Positions 8,348-18,320 of a stretch of 64,000 nt of DNA are shown here, piece after piece. Position 1 is the stretch's first letter; the number at the start of each line of letters is the position of its first letter. The stretch covers positions 1,054,001 through 1,118,000 of the forward strand of contig JAGSNX010000001.1 of the NCBI GenBank assembly GCA_018139225.1, written 5' to 3'. This stretch comes from Microvirga sp. SRT01 (GTDB taxonomy: Bacteria > Pseudomonadota > Alphaproteobacteria > Sphingomonadales > Sphingomonadaceae). The translations under genes and the position numbers were made by a program. The notes beneath the pieces were generated by a model, which searched no databases, had not been told where the DNA came from, and saw nothing but the letters and a program-made list of their open reading frames with translations.

Positions 8348-9883
8348 TCAACCCATCGTCGGGATGACGAACGCGTCCTGCACGCGGCTGGGTCCGCCGT
8401 CTTCGGAACCGGTCGGCAGGACCGAGCCGTCGGGCCAGCGCTGTGTCACGGTCTTGACCTTGGTCCAGAAGCGGACGCCCTCCATCCCGTGCTGGTTGGT
8501 GTCGCCGAACGCGCTGCGCTTCCAGCCGCCGAAGCTGTGATAGGCGACGGGCACCGGGATCGGCACGTTGATGCCGACCATGCCGACGTTGACCCGCGCC
8601 GCGAACTCGCGCGCGGCGTGGCCGTTGCGCGTGAAGATCGCGACGCCGTTGCCGTACTGATGCTCGCTCGGCAGGCGCACCGCCGTCTCGAAATCGGGCG
8701 CGCGGACGATCTGGAGGACCGGTCCGAAAATCTCCTCCTTGTACGCGCTCATATCGGTGGTGACGCGGTCGAACAGGCTGGGGCCGATGAAGAAGCCCTG
8801 CTCATGCCCCTGCAGCGTGAAGTTGCGGCCGTCGACGACCAGTTCCGCGCCCTCGTCGACGCCGGTCTGGATCCAGTTCTCGACGCGGGTGCGGTGCGCG
8901 GCGTTCACGACCGGGCCGTAATGCGCCTCCGCGTCGGTCGACACGCCGACGCGCAGCGCGGCGATGGCGGGGATCAGCTTCTCGCGTAGCGCGTCGGCGG
9001 TCTTTTCGCCGACCGGCACCACGACCGGAAGCGCCATGCAGCGCTCGCCCGCCGAACCGAATGCCGCGCCGGACAGGTCGGCGACGACCTGGTCGAGGTC
9101 GGCGTCGGGCATGACGATGCCGTGGTTCTTCGCGCCGCCCATCGCCTGCACGCGCTTGCCCGCGTCGACGCCGCGGCGGTAGACGTAGTGGGCGATGTCG
9201 GACGACCCGACGAAGCTGATCGCGCTGATCGCGGGGTGATCGAGGATGGCGTCGACCATCTCCTTGTCGCCGTGGACGACCTGAAGGATGCCGGCAGGCG
9301 CGCCCGCCTCCAGCATCAGCTCGGCGAGGCGGACCGGGACGGAGGGATCGCGCTCCGACGGCTTCAGGATGAAGGCGTTGCCGGTCGCGATCGCGGTACC
9401 GAACATCCACATCGGGATCATGCCGGGGAAGTTGAACGGCGTGATGCCCGCGCCGATGCCGAGCGGCTGGCGCATCGAATAGACGTCGATGCCGGGGCCG
9501 GCGCCCTGCGTATACTCGCCCTTCAGAACGTGCGGGATGCCGCAGCAGAATTCGATGACTTCGAGGCCGCGCTGGATGTCGCCCTTCGAGTCGGCGATGA
9601 CCTTGCCGTGTTCGGACGAGAGCATGTGCGCCAGCGCATCCATGTTCTGCTCGACCAGCTCCTTGAAGCGGAACATGACGCGGGCCCGGCGTTGCGGATT
9701 GGTGGCGGCCCAGCCGGGCTGCGCGGCCTGCGCGGCGGCGACGGCGCGATCGAGATCGGCCTGCGTGCCGAGCGTGACGCGCGCCTGCACCTGCCCGGTA
9801 TTGGGGTCGTAGACGTCGCCGCTGCGCGCAACGCCCGCGCTGCCGCCAGACTCCCCGGCGATCACATGATCGATCGTCCGCAT
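8348..9883 (-). CDS. mmsA: Methylmalonate-semialdehyde dehydrogenase (CoA-acylating)
   Basis: Converts methylmalonate semialdehyde plus CoA and NAD to propionyl-CoA, the end of the valine route. The 511-residue product is an aldehyde dehydrogenase with ITPFNFPGMIPMWMF around 147-161 (typical of MmsA), FVGSSDIAHYV at 224-234 (NAD loop) and the catalytic Cys at about 282 in GSAGERCMALP. The ATG at 9883 is preceded by AGGAGAG. An in-frame extension to 9952 is rejected, as it adds residues absent from the family. It is the first gene of the minus-strand valine cluster, so the operon promoter should lie in 9884-9958. Confidence 0.96.
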   Translation of the reverse strand: MRTIDHVIAGESGGSAGVARSGDVYDPNTGQVQARVTLGTQADLDRAVAAAQAAQPGWAATNPQRRARVMFRFKELVEQNMDALAHMLSSEHGKVIADSKGDIQRGLEVIEFCCGIPHVLKGEYTQGAGPGIDVYSMRQPLGIGAGITPFNFPGMIPMWMFGTAIATGNAFILKPSERDPSVPVRLAELMLEAGAPAGILQVVHGDKEMVDAILDHPAISAISFVGSSDIAHYVYRRGVDAGKRVQAMGGAKNHGIVMPDADLDQVVADLSGAAFGSAGERCMALPVVVPVGEKTADALREKLIPAIAALRVGVSTDAEAHYGPVVNAAHRTRVENWIQTGVDEGAELVVDGRNFTLQGHEQGFFIGPSLFDRVTTDMSAYKEEIFGPVLQIVRAPDFETAVRLPSEHQYGNGVAIFTRNGHAAREFAARVNVGMVGINVPIPVPVAYHSFGGWKRSAFGDTNQHGMEGVRFWTKVKTVTQRWPDGSVLPTGSEDGGPSRVQDAFVIPTMG

Positions 9884-9958
9884 CGTCGCTCTCCTATGTC
9901 GTCTTGTAATTTCCTTGCGCGGACCTTTGTCGCGATCCGCGCGTGGAGACAAGTCCGA

Positions 9959-12325
9959 TCAGTCGAGGGCAGCGTATACCGTCCGATCGGCAAAGGCTTC
10001 GGCGGCGGATCGGGGCGCATCGGTGAACGCGATGCGGGTGTCGCCCCAATCGCTTACGGCCGTGGTGCGCAACGCCACCGCGATGCGCAACGTCTTGCCG
10101 CCGTGGTGGCGCTCGAAGGCGAGGATGTGGTCGGCCTGCGCGCCTTCGATCGTGAGGGGGCGGTAGTCGCCCTTTGCGAACAGCTCCGGGTCTTTCCCGC
10201 GCAACGCTAGCAATTCCGCAAGCATCGCCATCTTCGGGTCGTTGCGGTTCTCCAGAACCTTACGGCGGCGGGCGTAATCGACGGGCCGGCGGTTGTCGGG
10301 ATCGACGAGGCTGAGGTCGGCGAGTTCGGTGCCCTGATAGCAGTCGGGCACGCCCGGCACGGTGCAGCGCAGCGCCACCTGCGCGAGCGAATTGGCTTGG
10401 GCGGCATCCGCCGTCTCGGTAACCAGCGCCGCAAGGTCCGCCAGGAACTCCGCCGATCGTGCCGGATCGAGCAGGCGCTCGACCAGTGCCTTGCAGCGCG
10501 CCTCATAGTCCTCGTCGGGTGCCTCCCACGACGAGCGCAGCTTGGCTTCGCGCAGTGCCTTTTGCTGCCACGCGTTCACGCGCTCGGCGAAGTCAGACAG
10601 GCCGGCAGTGTCGTCGGTCGCCAGCCCCTCCGGCCACGCGCCGAACAGCGTCTGGTAGAGCATATAGGCGTCGGCGGGATCGACGCCCTCCAGCGCCTCC
10701 ATCGCCACCTCGTTCCATGTAGTGACGTGCTTCAGCCACAGATCGGGCACCTCGCTCAGCACGGCGAGGCGGGCGCGGACATCCTCGCCGCGCTTGTGGT
10801 CGTGCGTCGCCGTGGTCAGCATCGCGCGGGGCCAGTCGGTCGCCCGCGCCGTCATGCGATCGTGGAAGCCGTCGATCGTGCCGGCGAACTGTTCCGCGTC
10901 GAAGCCGACGTCGTTGCGCGAGAGCAGGCGGCCATAGCGGTAGAAGGCGGTGTCCTCGACGCCCTTCGCGGCGACGGGAGCGGAGAGTTGCTGGAAACGG
11001 CGGACCGCCTGATGCGCGAGATCGGGATCGCCGGGCCCCTCGCCCGCCAGCCATGCGAGCACGGCATCGACAACGAAGCCCTCGCCCGGCGGGATGAACT
11101 TCTCGACCCGGGCGCGCACGTCGGCGCGGATCGCGGCGTCGGTGGCAGGGGCATCGCTGCCGGTGCCATAGGTGCGGTAGACGGGGAATACCCACAGCAG
11201 CCGCTGGATCGCGCGCCGCAGCATTTCCGGGGTGAGCGCCAGCGTCTCGTCACTTGACTCGGCCAGCTTTGCGAAGGCGCGGACGCAGGATTTCAGCTGC
11301 CCCTCGAATTGCCACGCCAGTTCGTCCTGCCGTGCCTGAAGCTCTTCGGGTGCGAATTCGGCGGGGCGGCCGCTGAGCGACGCCCATGCTTCGGCGAGCG
11401 GGGTTTCGCCGGCGGGGTCGTGGAGCAGCGCCGCGACCTCCTCCATGAAATCGTAGCCGCTGGTACCGTCGACACCCCAATCCTTCGCCAGCGGTTCGCC
11501 TGCACCGAGGATCTTCTCGATCCAGATCACCGCGTGATCCTGGCGTGGGCCGTCCTCGAATCGCCGGCGCAGCGTGCGGCAGTAATCGGCGGGGTCGGTC
11601 AGGCCGTCGACGTGATCGACGCGGACGCCGTCGATCAGTCCCTCTTCCCAGAGGCGGAAGATCAGCGCGTGGGTGCGCTCGAACACCTTGGGGTCACCGA
11701 CGCGGACGCCGGCGAGTTCGTTGACGGTGAAGAAGCGCCGCCAATTGAGCTCGTCGTCGGCGGTGCGCCACCACGCCAGCCGATAATGCTGGCGGTCGAG
11801 CACATCCTCCACCGCATCGGTCGTGCCGCGATCCTCGGCGCGCAGGGGGAAGCGGTGCTCGCCATAGGCGACGATCGCGTCGTCCTCGACCACGACCGCG
11901 CCGTCGGCGAGCGCCTTGGGCAGCGGATCGCCGAGTACGGGCAGGACGATCGGCTGTTTCCAGTCGATGTCGAACACGTCGGCGAACTCACTGTCGCGGC
12001 CCTTGGCCAGCACATCGTTCCACCACGCGTTCTCAGCCCCGGCGACGCCCATGTGATTGGGCACGATATCGATGACGACACCCATGTCGTGCGCGCGCAA
12101 CGAAGCAACCAGCGAGCGGAATGCGTCCGCGCCGCCGAGTTCGGGATTGATGCGGGTCGGATCGACCACGTCGTAGCCGTGCATCGACCCCCTGGTCGCG
12201 GTGGTGATCGGCGACAGATAGGCGTGGCTGATGCCGAAATCGGCCAGATAGGGCACGATCGCCTCCGCATCGGCGAAGGTGAAATCCTTGTGCAATTGCA
12301 GGCGATAGGTGGCGCGCGGGGTCAT
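9959..12325 (-). CDS. treY: Malto-oligosyltrehalose synthase
   Basis: GH13 enzyme that turns the reducing-end maltose unit of a glucan into a terminal trehalosyl unit by intramolecular transglycosylation. The 788-residue product opens with ATYRLQLHKDF and HAYLSPITTATRGSMHGYD, both TreY hallmarks. It has DIVPNHMGV at 86-94, the nucleophile Asp at about 237 in GVRVDHVDGL and the acid Glu at about 270 in VIWIEKIL. Its ATG overlaps the malQ stop in an ATGA (12322-12325), so it is translationally coupled as the last gene of the trehalose/glucan operon. TreZ two genes upstream supplies the releasing hydrolase. Confidence 0.96.
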   Translation of the reverse strand: MTPRATYRLQLHKDFTFADAEAIVPYLADFGISHAYLSPITTATRGSMHGYDVVDPTRINPELGGADAFRSLVASLRAHDMGVVIDIVPNHMGVAGAENAWWNDVLAKGRDSEFADVFDIDWKQPIVLPVLGDPLPKALADGAVVVEDDAIVAYGEHRFPLRAEDRGTTDAVEDVLDRQHYRLAWWRTADDELNWRRFFTVNELAGVRVGDPKVFERTHALIFRLWEEGLIDGVRVDHVDGLTDPADYCRTLRRRFEDGPRQDHAVIWIEKILGAGEPLAKDWGVDGTSGYDFMEEVAALLHDPAGETPLAEAWASLSGRPAEFAPEELQARQDELAWQFEGQLKSCVRAFAKLAESSDETLALTPEMLRRAIQRLLWVFPVYRTYGTGSDAPATDAAIRADVRARVEKFIPPGEGFVVDAVLAWLAGEGPGDPDLAHQAVRRFQQLSAPVAAKGVEDTAFYRYGRLLSRNDVGFDAEQFAGTIDGFHDRMTARATDWPRAMLTTATHDHKRGEDVRARLAVLSEVPDLWLKHVTTWNEVAMEALEGVDPADAYMLYQTLFGAWPEGLATDDTAGLSDFAERVNAWQQKALREAKLRSSWEAPDEDYEARCKALVERLLDPARSAEFLADLAALVTETADAAQANSLAQVALRCTVPGVPDCYQGTELADLSLVDPDNRRPVDYARRRKVLENRNDPKMAMLAELLALRGKDPELFAKGDYRPLTIEGAQADHILAFERHHGGKTLRIAVALRTTAVSDWGDTRIAFTDAPRSAAEAFADRTVYAALD

Positions 12326-14307
12326 CGGGTTCTGGCCTTGTTAAGCGTGGCGAGGCGCGCGGCGACGGCGGGCTGGTCCAGCAGCGCCCCCGTCACGTCG
12401 GGCATGCGACGTCGCCAATTGGGATGTTCGTCGATCGTGCCGGGCAGGTTGGGCTGTTCGACCAGCCCCGCCACGTCCTCCAGCGGCACGACCGCGATCG
12501 CGCACGGCGTCTGCCCGACGAAGCCGAGCGCGGCGTCGATCACGGGTGCGGAATCGTCAGGGGCGGGGCGTTCGCCCGATGCGGTGCCGGCGGCGGTGAA
12601 GCTGTTCCACCACCCCTTCCGCTCGTGGTCGCGCGTCGCCTCGGCGGCCTCGCGACTGTCAGCGCGCGTGCTGCGATGGAGTTCGTAGGTGAGTTCGATA
12701 TCGCGCCCGCGCCACCAGCCGGCGATCGTCGGCAGATCGTGCGTGCCGGTCATCGCGGCGGCTTCGGGCGCCCACTCGTCGGGCGGCGTGATATTGCCTG
12801 CGCCGTCCGCCTCGAACGGCATCACCCGCATGCCCATGACGGCGCGCGAATCGAGCTTGGGGCGGAAGCCTTCGGGCACGGTGCCGAGATCCTCGCCGAT
12901 GACGATCGCCTGCGCCGCGTCCGATTCTATCGCCAGCACGCGCAGCATGTCGTCGAGCGGGTAGGACAGGTATGCGCCGTCCGCCGCCGACTTGCCGTCG
13001 GGCACGACCCACAGGCGCTCCAGCCCCATCGCATGATCGATGCGAATGCCGCCGGCGTGTTGTAAGGCAGACCGGAGCGTCGCGCGGAACGGTTCGAAAT
13101 TGCGCCTCCGCAACGCGGTGGGCGCGAAACCGGTGATGCCCCAATTCTGCCCGTCCGGGCCGAGCAGGTCGGGCGGCGCGCCGATCGACAGGCCGGTGAT
13201 GAGATCGTCGGGGCGGCTCCACGCATGGCTGCCGCCGGCATCCATCCCCACCGCGAGGTCGGCGATCAGGCCGACGGCCATCCCGGCGGCTTTGGCGGCG
13301 GCCTGCGCCTCCGACAGGCTGCGGTCGGCAAGCCATTGGCAGAAGAGGTAGAAGTCTACTTGCTTGGCATGCTCGTGCGCCCAGCCCGCTACCGCGTCGC
13401 CGGCGGGATCGTGGAACGAGGTCGGCCAGCCCTGCCACCCGGTCGCGCCGTCCGCGAAGAAATGGGCGTGCAATGCGTCGAAACGGGCGTGGCGTTGCAA
13501 TTCCTCGCCGCCCGCCTCCGCAAACGCCGCCACCGCGTCGCGCATCGCGTCGGTCCGCGCGTCGAACGTCTGCCGCAGGAGCGCAAGACGCGCGGGGATT
13601 GCGGACTGCCAGTCGATCAGGTCCGGCGAGGCTCCTTCGTGCAGGGGCAGGCCGACGATCGCGGGATCGGCAAAGAGGATGTTGAGGAACAGCCGGCTCG
13701 ACGGTGCATAGGGACTGTAGCGGTTGGCATCCGCGGGGAAGAGCGCGTGCACCGGGCTGATCGCCGCGGCATCCGCTCCCGCGCCGGCCAATGCGGCGAC
13801 GGCCTCGCGCAGGCTGCCGAAGTCGCCATACGCGCCGCCGCGTTCGTCGCGCAGGCTGGCGATCTGGATCGCCGCGCCCCAGATGCGCCGGTCGCCGGCG
13901 GCATCGGCGACGGTGAAGCACCGCTTCGGCGCGACCGCGACCTCGACCTCGCGATCGTCGAGCATCAGCCGGTGATAGCCGGGCAGGTCGATCGCGGGCA
14001 GCGTGCCGTTCTGGATCGCCACGTCGCGCCGCGATCCGTCGGCCATCAGCAGTTCGCCGCGACCGGCGAACGGGACCCCGATCGGCGTGCCGACATCGCC
14101 GGTCAGGAAGGTGCCGCCGTCGTTGCTCTGACCCTCTGCGTGCTGACGACGGGTGGCCGCGATCGTGCATTCGTCGCGCGCCTCGAAGCCGAGCGCTTCC
14201 AGCACGTCGACCAGCACCTCGTCGCGGACCCGTTGCGCCTGACCCGACGCGTCGCGCCAGTCGACCTGAAGCCCGACCTCCGCCGCCAGTTCGTGAAGCG
14301 CGCTCAT
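12322..14307 (-). CDS. malQ: 4-alpha-glucanotransferase (amylomaltase)
   Basis: GH77 disproportionating enzyme that transfers glucan segments between malto-oligosaccharides, releasing glucose. The 661-residue product has RYSPYAPSSRLFLNILF (substrate loop), GDLAVG-like LIADLAVGMDAGGSHAW, the nucleophile Asp in GIRIDHAMGLERLW, the acid Glu in VIGEDLGTVPEG and the stabiliser Asp in MTGTHDLPTIAGWW. The ATG at 14307 overlaps the treZ stop as ATGA; an in-frame codon 9 bases upstream is less attractive. In this operon it probably resizes the oligosaccharides left by GlgX and TreYZ so that they can re-enter the cycle. Confidence 0.95.
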   Translation of the reverse strand: MSALHELAAEVGLQVDWRDASGQAQRVRDEVLVDVLEALGFEARDECTIAATRRQHAEGQSNDGGTFLTGDVGTPIGVPFAGRGELLMADGSRRDVAIQNGTLPAIDLPGYHRLMLDDREVEVAVAPKRCFTVADAAGDRRIWGAAIQIASLRDERGGAYGDFGSLREAVAALAGAGADAAAISPVHALFPADANRYSPYAPSSRLFLNILFADPAIVGLPLHEGASPDLIDWQSAIPARLALLRQTFDARTDAMRDAVAAFAEAGGEELQRHARFDALHAHFFADGATGWQGWPTSFHDPAGDAVAGWAHEHAKQVDFYLFCQWLADRSLSEAQAAAKAAGMAVGLIADLAVGMDAGGSHAWSRPDDLITGLSIGAPPDLLGPDGQNWGITGFAPTALRRRNFEPFRATLRSALQHAGGIRIDHAMGLERLWVVPDGKSAADGAYLSYPLDDMLRVLAIESDAAQAIVIGEDLGTVPEGFRPKLDSRAVMGMRVMPFEADGAGNITPPDEWAPEAAAMTGTHDLPTIAGWWRGRDIELTYELHRSTRADSREAAEATRDHERKGWWNSFTAAGTASGERPAPDDSAPVIDAALGFVGQTPCAIAVVPLEDVAGLVEQPNLPGTIDEHPNWRRRMPDVTGALLDQPAVAARLATLNKARTR

Positions 14308-15995
14308 GCCAGCCACACCGCGCAGCTATCCGCCGCGCCCGGTTCGCCCGAGGCGTAGAAAGCCCGTCCCTCCGGGATCGGCACCGGCTCCGACCCGAGG
14401 TTCAGCACGATCGTCAGCACGTCATCGCCCAGTTGCCAGCGGGCGGACACCGCGGCGTCGCCGAGCGCCTCCGCGCCGAGCGAGGACGCCCGCTTCAGCG
14501 CCGGCACGATCCGCTCCCGCCGCAGCGTCAGCAATTCGGTGTAGAAGGCGCGCCACGCATCCGCGTCCGGGCCGGGCTGCACCCGCGACCGATCGAACGT
14601 GTCGACGCAATTGGGGTCGGGGATGGTCGCGCGTTCGGCCGGTTCGTCGAACGCGGCGAACTTCTTGAATTCGTCGCGCCGCCCTTCCCGCACGGCGTCC
14701 GCCAGTTCGTCGTGGAAATCGGTGAAGAACAGGAACGGTGTCTCCGATCCGGTCTCGTCGCCCATGAAGATCAGCGGGATCTGCGGCCCGAGCAGCAGCA
14801 GCACCGTCGCGGCGCGCAGCTTCGTAGGGCTGGTCAGCAGCGTCAGCCGCTCCCCCAGCGCGCGGTTGCCGATCTGGTCGTGATTCTGGAGGAACGCCAC
14901 GAACGATGTCGGGGACAGATGCGCGGACGGTTTCCCCCGGGTCTTGCCGTCCTGATTGGTCGACGCCTCGCCCTGATAGATAAAGCCCTCCGCCAGACAG
15001 CGCGCCAGCCGTTCGGCGGGGCGATCGGCGAAGTCGGCGTAATAGGCGTCGGTCTCGCCGGTCAGCAGAACGTGCAGGACGTTATGGAAATCGTCGTTCC
15101 ACTGCGCGTCGTACTTGCCGGGTGCGAGCCGGTCTGAGTCGTTATGCTCGTTCTCCAGCACCAGATGCACCGGGCGCTTCACGGTCGCACGGATTTCGGC
15201 GGCCATCGCATCAAGGAACGCGTCATTGGCGATCGCATGCACCGCGTCGAAGCGCAGCCCGTCGAAGCGATATTCCTGGAGCCACATCAGCGCATTGTCG
15301 ATGAAGAAGCGCCGCGCCGGCTCCTCGTCCACCGCCACGGCGCCACCCCACGGCGTCTTCACCTCCGGGTGGAAGAAGCCGCTGGCATAGCTGTTAAGGT
15401 AGTTTCCATCGGGTCCGAAGTGGTTGTAGACCACATCGAGATACATCGACATGCCCAGCTCGTGCGCGCGATCGATGAGTGCCTTCAGGTCCTCGGGTGA
15501 GCCGTAGCTGTCTGCAGGCGCATAGGGCAGCACGCCGTCATAGCCCCAGTTGCGCGTGCCGCCGAACGCGTTGATCGGCATCAGTTCGACCGCCGTAACG
15601 CCTAATGCGGCGATCTCCGGCAGCTTGTCCGCCAATCCGCGGAAGCCGCCGCAGGTGCCGGCATGCACCTCCATCACGACGGTTTCTTCCCACGCGCGAC
15701 CGGCCCAGTCGTTGCGCCACTCGTACGCGGCGGGGTCGACGACGATGCTCCACCCGTTGACGCCGCCGTCCTGCGCGCGCGACGCGGGATCTGGCACCGC
15801 CATGTCGCCGATGCGGAACCGGTAGCGGGCATCCGCACCGACCGCCGCCTCCGCGGAGAACCAGCCGCCCTCCCCCGCCGTCATGTCGACGGGAGGAAGG
15901 CCTTCCAGCTCCAGCGTCACCGCGTCCGCATCGGGCGCCCAGAGCCGGAACGCCGTCCGGTCATCCGCCAGCAGTTCCGGTCCCCAGCGCATCAT
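14304..15995 (-). CDS. treZ: Malto-oligosyltrehalose trehalohydrolase
   Basis: GH13 enzyme that hydrolyses the bond next to the trehalose end made by TreY, releasing free trehalose. The 563-residue product has an N-terminal CBM48-like domain (FRLWAPDADAVTLELEG) and VVMEVHAGTCGGFRGL around 106-121. LDVVYNHFGPDGNYL lies at 186-200. The nucleophile Asp at about 250 is in FDGLRFDAVHAI, a Glu at about 281 is in HLVLENEHND, and LQNHDQIGNRALG follows. The ATG at 15995 forms an ATGA overlap with glgX; upstream in-frame residues are rejected. LELMPINAFGGTRNWGYD-like text is diagnostic for TreZ against GlgB. Confidence 0.96.
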   Translation of the reverse strand: MMRWGPELLADDRTAFRLWAPDADAVTLELEGLPPVDMTAGEGGWFSAEAAVGADARYRFRIGDMAVPDPASRAQDGGVNGWSIVVDPAAYEWRNDWAGRAWEETVVMEVHAGTCGGFRGLADKLPEIAALGVTAVELMPINAFGGTRNWGYDGVLPYAPADSYGSPEDLKALIDRAHELGMSMYLDVVYNHFGPDGNYLNSYASGFFHPEVKTPWGGAVAVDEEPARRFFIDNALMWLQEYRFDGLRFDAVHAIANDAFLDAMAAEIRATVKRPVHLVLENEHNDSDRLAPGKYDAQWNDDFHNVLHVLLTGETDAYYADFADRPAERLARCLAEGFIYQGEASTNQDGKTRGKPSAHLSPTSFVAFLQNHDQIGNRALGERLTLLTSPTKLRAATVLLLLGPQIPLIFMGDETGSETPFLFFTDFHDELADAVREGRRDEFKKFAAFDEPAERATIPDPNCVDTFDRSRVQPGPDADAWRAFYTELLTLRRERIVPALKRASSLGAEALGDAAVSARWQLGDDVLTIVLNLGSEPVPIPEGRAFYASGEPGAADSCAVWLA

Positions 15996-18118
15996 GCCTC
16001 TCCGTCGTCCTGACCGGTGGCTTCCGGCGCGACCTTCCACGCGATCAGCGCGGCCCCGTGCGCGCCGAGTTCGTAATCGTCGCCGATCGCCTCCTCGCGC
16101 AGATCGGGTTTGGTGCTATCGATCAGCACCACGCGGTCGCTGTGCGGGGGCGGCAAGGTGAAGGTGATCGTGTCGTCCGACGCGTTCAGCAGCAGCGAAA
16201 CCGCCTCGATTTCCCCGCTGTCCAGCTTCACCGCACGGCGCATCAGCAGGGCGCGGCCGTCCGGGTTGTTCCAGTCGTCGGACGACAGTTGCTCGCCGCG
16301 CTCGTCCCACCATTCGATGTCGTTGACGCCGTGGCCGGGCGAGTTTTGCCCGTACAGGAACGACTTGGAGCGCAGCACCGGATAGCGACTGCGCAGGTCG
16401 GCGAGGCGCGAGGTGAAGTCGAGCAGCGACTTGCCCTCCGGCGAGGCGGCGCGCGACCAGTCGAGCCAGCTGATCTCGTCGTCCTGGCAATAGGCGTTGT
16501 TGTTGCCCCCCTGCGTCCGCCCGAACTCGTCGCCCGCGACCAGCATCGGCGTGCCGAGCGAGGCGAACAGCGTGGTCAGCATCGACCGCTGGACGGTGGC
16601 GCGGGTCGCCTTGATCCCCTCGTCGTCGGCCTCCCCCTCCGCGCCCCAGTTGCGCGAGTAGTTCTCCGAGTGACCGTCGCGATTGTCTTCCTTGTTGGCC
16701 TCGTTGTGGCGCTGTTCGTAGGCGACGGTGTCGTACAACGTGAAGCCGTCATGCGCCGCGAGCAGGTTGACGCTGGCCCAGGGACGCCGCGCGCGGCGGT
16801 CGAACAGGTCGCCGGAACCGGACAGGCGCGCCGCGAGATCGCCGCGCTGCGAGGGGTCGCCGCGCCAGAACTTGCGGACGGTGTCGCGGTACTTGTCGTT
16901 CCACTCGGCGAAACCGGGCGGGAAATTGCCGAGCTGGTAACCGCCGGGGCCGATATCCCAAGGCTCGGTCGACAGCTTCAGCTTGCCGAGTACCGGGTCC
17001 TGCCGCAGCACGTCGAAGAAGGCGTGGCCGCTGTCGAACCCCGTTTCCGTCCGCCCGAGCGTCAGGCCGAGGTCGAAGCGGAAGCCGTCGATGCCGAAGC
17101 TGGTCGCCCAGTAGCGCAGCGAGTCGGCGATCATCTGGATCACGCGCGCCTTGTCGGTGTTCAGCGTGTTGCCGGTGCCGGTGTCGTTGATCGCATAGCG
17201 CGGCTGATCCTTGACCAGCCGGTAGTAGCTGGCGTTGTCCAGCCCGCGCCACGACAGCGTCGGGCCCTTCTCCGACCCCTCGCAGGTGTGATTGTAGACG
17301 ACGTCGAGGATCACCTCGATGCCGGCGGAGTGCAGGCGGCGAACGGCACGCCGCAGTTCGTCCTGGCTGTCGGTGGCGAGATACGACTGTTCGGGCGCGA
17401 AGAACGAGAGCGTGTTGTAGCCCCAGTAATTGCGCAGGCCCTTCTCCTGCAGGAACCGGTCCTGCGTGAAGGCGTGGATCGGCATCAATTCGAGCGCGGT
17501 GACGCCCAGTTTCTTCAGATGCTCGATGACCTTCGGGTGGCCGAGCGCGGCATAGGTGCCGCGTTCGCGTGGGGGGACCAGTTCGAACAGCTTGGTCAGG
17601 CCCTTGACGTGCGCCTCGTACACCACCGTTTCCGACCACGGCGTGTTCGGGCGGCGATCCTGCGACCAGTCGAAATGATCGTCGACGACGACGCCCTTGG
17701 GCATGGCCGGCGCACTGTCACGCGTATCGAAGGACAGGTCCTCCTTGCGCGAGCGAACCTTGTAACCGTGCAGCGCATCGGTCCACTTGATCTGGCCGTG
17801 CAGCTTGCGCGCATACGGGTCGAGCAGCAGCTTGTTCGGGTTGAAGCGGTGGCCCTGTTCCGGCTCGTACGGGCCGTGAGCGCGATACCCGTACAGGACA
17901 CCGGGGCCGACATCCGGCAGATACCCGTGCCAGACCTCGTCCGTCCATTCCGGCAATTCGTAGCGGCGCAGTTCGCGCTTGCCGTCCGGGCTGAAGATGC
18001 ACAGCTCGATCTTTTCGGCATTGGCGGAGAAGACGGCGAAGTTGATCCCCCCGTCGATGCACGTTGCGCCGAGCGGATAGGGCGAGCCGGCTTCGAGCCG
18101 GTCGGGCAGTGACGTCAA
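15992..18118 (-). CDS. glgX: Glycogen debranching enzyme (isoamylase type)
   Basis: GH13 isoamylase-type enzyme cleaving alpha-1,6 branches of glycogen. It has an N-terminal CBM48 domain (GINFAVFSANAEKIELCIF), HVKGLTKL at about 170-177, LDVVYNHTCEG at 271-281, the nucleophile Asp at about 349 in IDGFRFDLGLTLGR, the acid Glu at about 385 in KLSTEPWDIGPGGYQ, and LLAAHDGFTLYD. I choose a TTG start at 18118 because AGGGGA lies 8 bases upstream; the alternative is an in-frame GTG at 18181 without a clear ribosome site. With TTG the product is 708 residues, normal for GlgX/TreX. A large hairpin repeat separates it from treS. Confidence 0.93.
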   Translation of the reverse strand: MTSLPDRLEAGSPYPLGATCIDGGINFAVFSANAEKIELCIFSPDGKRELRRYELPEWTDEVWHGYLPDVGPGVLYGYRAHGPYEPEQGHRFNPNKLLLDPYARKLHGQIKWTDALHGYKVRSRKEDLSFDTRDSAPAMPKGVVVDDHFDWSQDRRPNTPWSETVVYEAHVKGLTKLFELVPPRERGTYAALGHPKVIEHLKKLGVTALELMPIHAFTQDRFLQEKGLRNYWGYNTLSFFAPEQSYLATDSQDELRRAVRRLHSAGIEVILDVVYNHTCEGSEKGPTLSWRGLDNASYYRLVKDQPRYAINDTGTGNTLNTDKARVIQMIADSLRYWATSFGIDGFRFDLGLTLGRTETGFDSGHAFFDVLRQDPVLGKLKLSTEPWDIGPGGYQLGNFPPGFAEWNDKYRDTVRKFWRGDPSQRGDLAARLSGSGDLFDRRARRPWASVNLLAAHDGFTLYDTVAYEQRHNEANKEDNRDGHSENYSRNWGAEGEADDEGIKATRATVQRSMLTTLFASLGTPMLVAGDEFGRTQGGNNNAYCQDDEISWLDWSRAASPEGKSLLDFTSRLADLRSRYPVLRSKSFLYGQNSPGHGVNDIEWWDERGEQLSSDDWNNPDGRALLMRRAVKLDSGEIEAVSLLLNASDDTITFTLPPPHSDRVVLIDSTKPDLREEAIGDDYELGAHGAALIAWKVAPEATGQDDGEA

Positions 18119-18232
18119 GGCGGTGTTCCCCTGTTCTGGATACCGCCGTGAAACCCGCTCGCCGGGGCGCGTGTTCCGCACGCCGCACGCTTATTGTGCA
18201 TGTGCGAGATCAATCGGGCTTGGACTTCAGAA

Positions 18233-18310
18233 CCGTCATTGCGAGAGTAGCGAAGCAATCCAGGGCAACGCACCACGCCCTGGATTGCTTCGCTACGCTC
18301 GCAATGACGG
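18233..18310. repeat. Long hairpin repeat (CCGTCATTGCGAG type)
   Basis: Arms 18233-18265 and 18277-18310 are almost perfect reverse complements, about 33 bases each with an 11-base loop. They read GCGAAGCAATCCAGGG toward the loop and CCGTCATTGCGAG at the outer end. It fills the gap between treS and glgX. By form it is a dispersed repeat of the kind common in sphingomonad genomes. It may also attenuate transcription or shape mRNA ends inside the operon. Confidence 0.9.
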
Positions 18311-18320
18311 AGAATCGGGC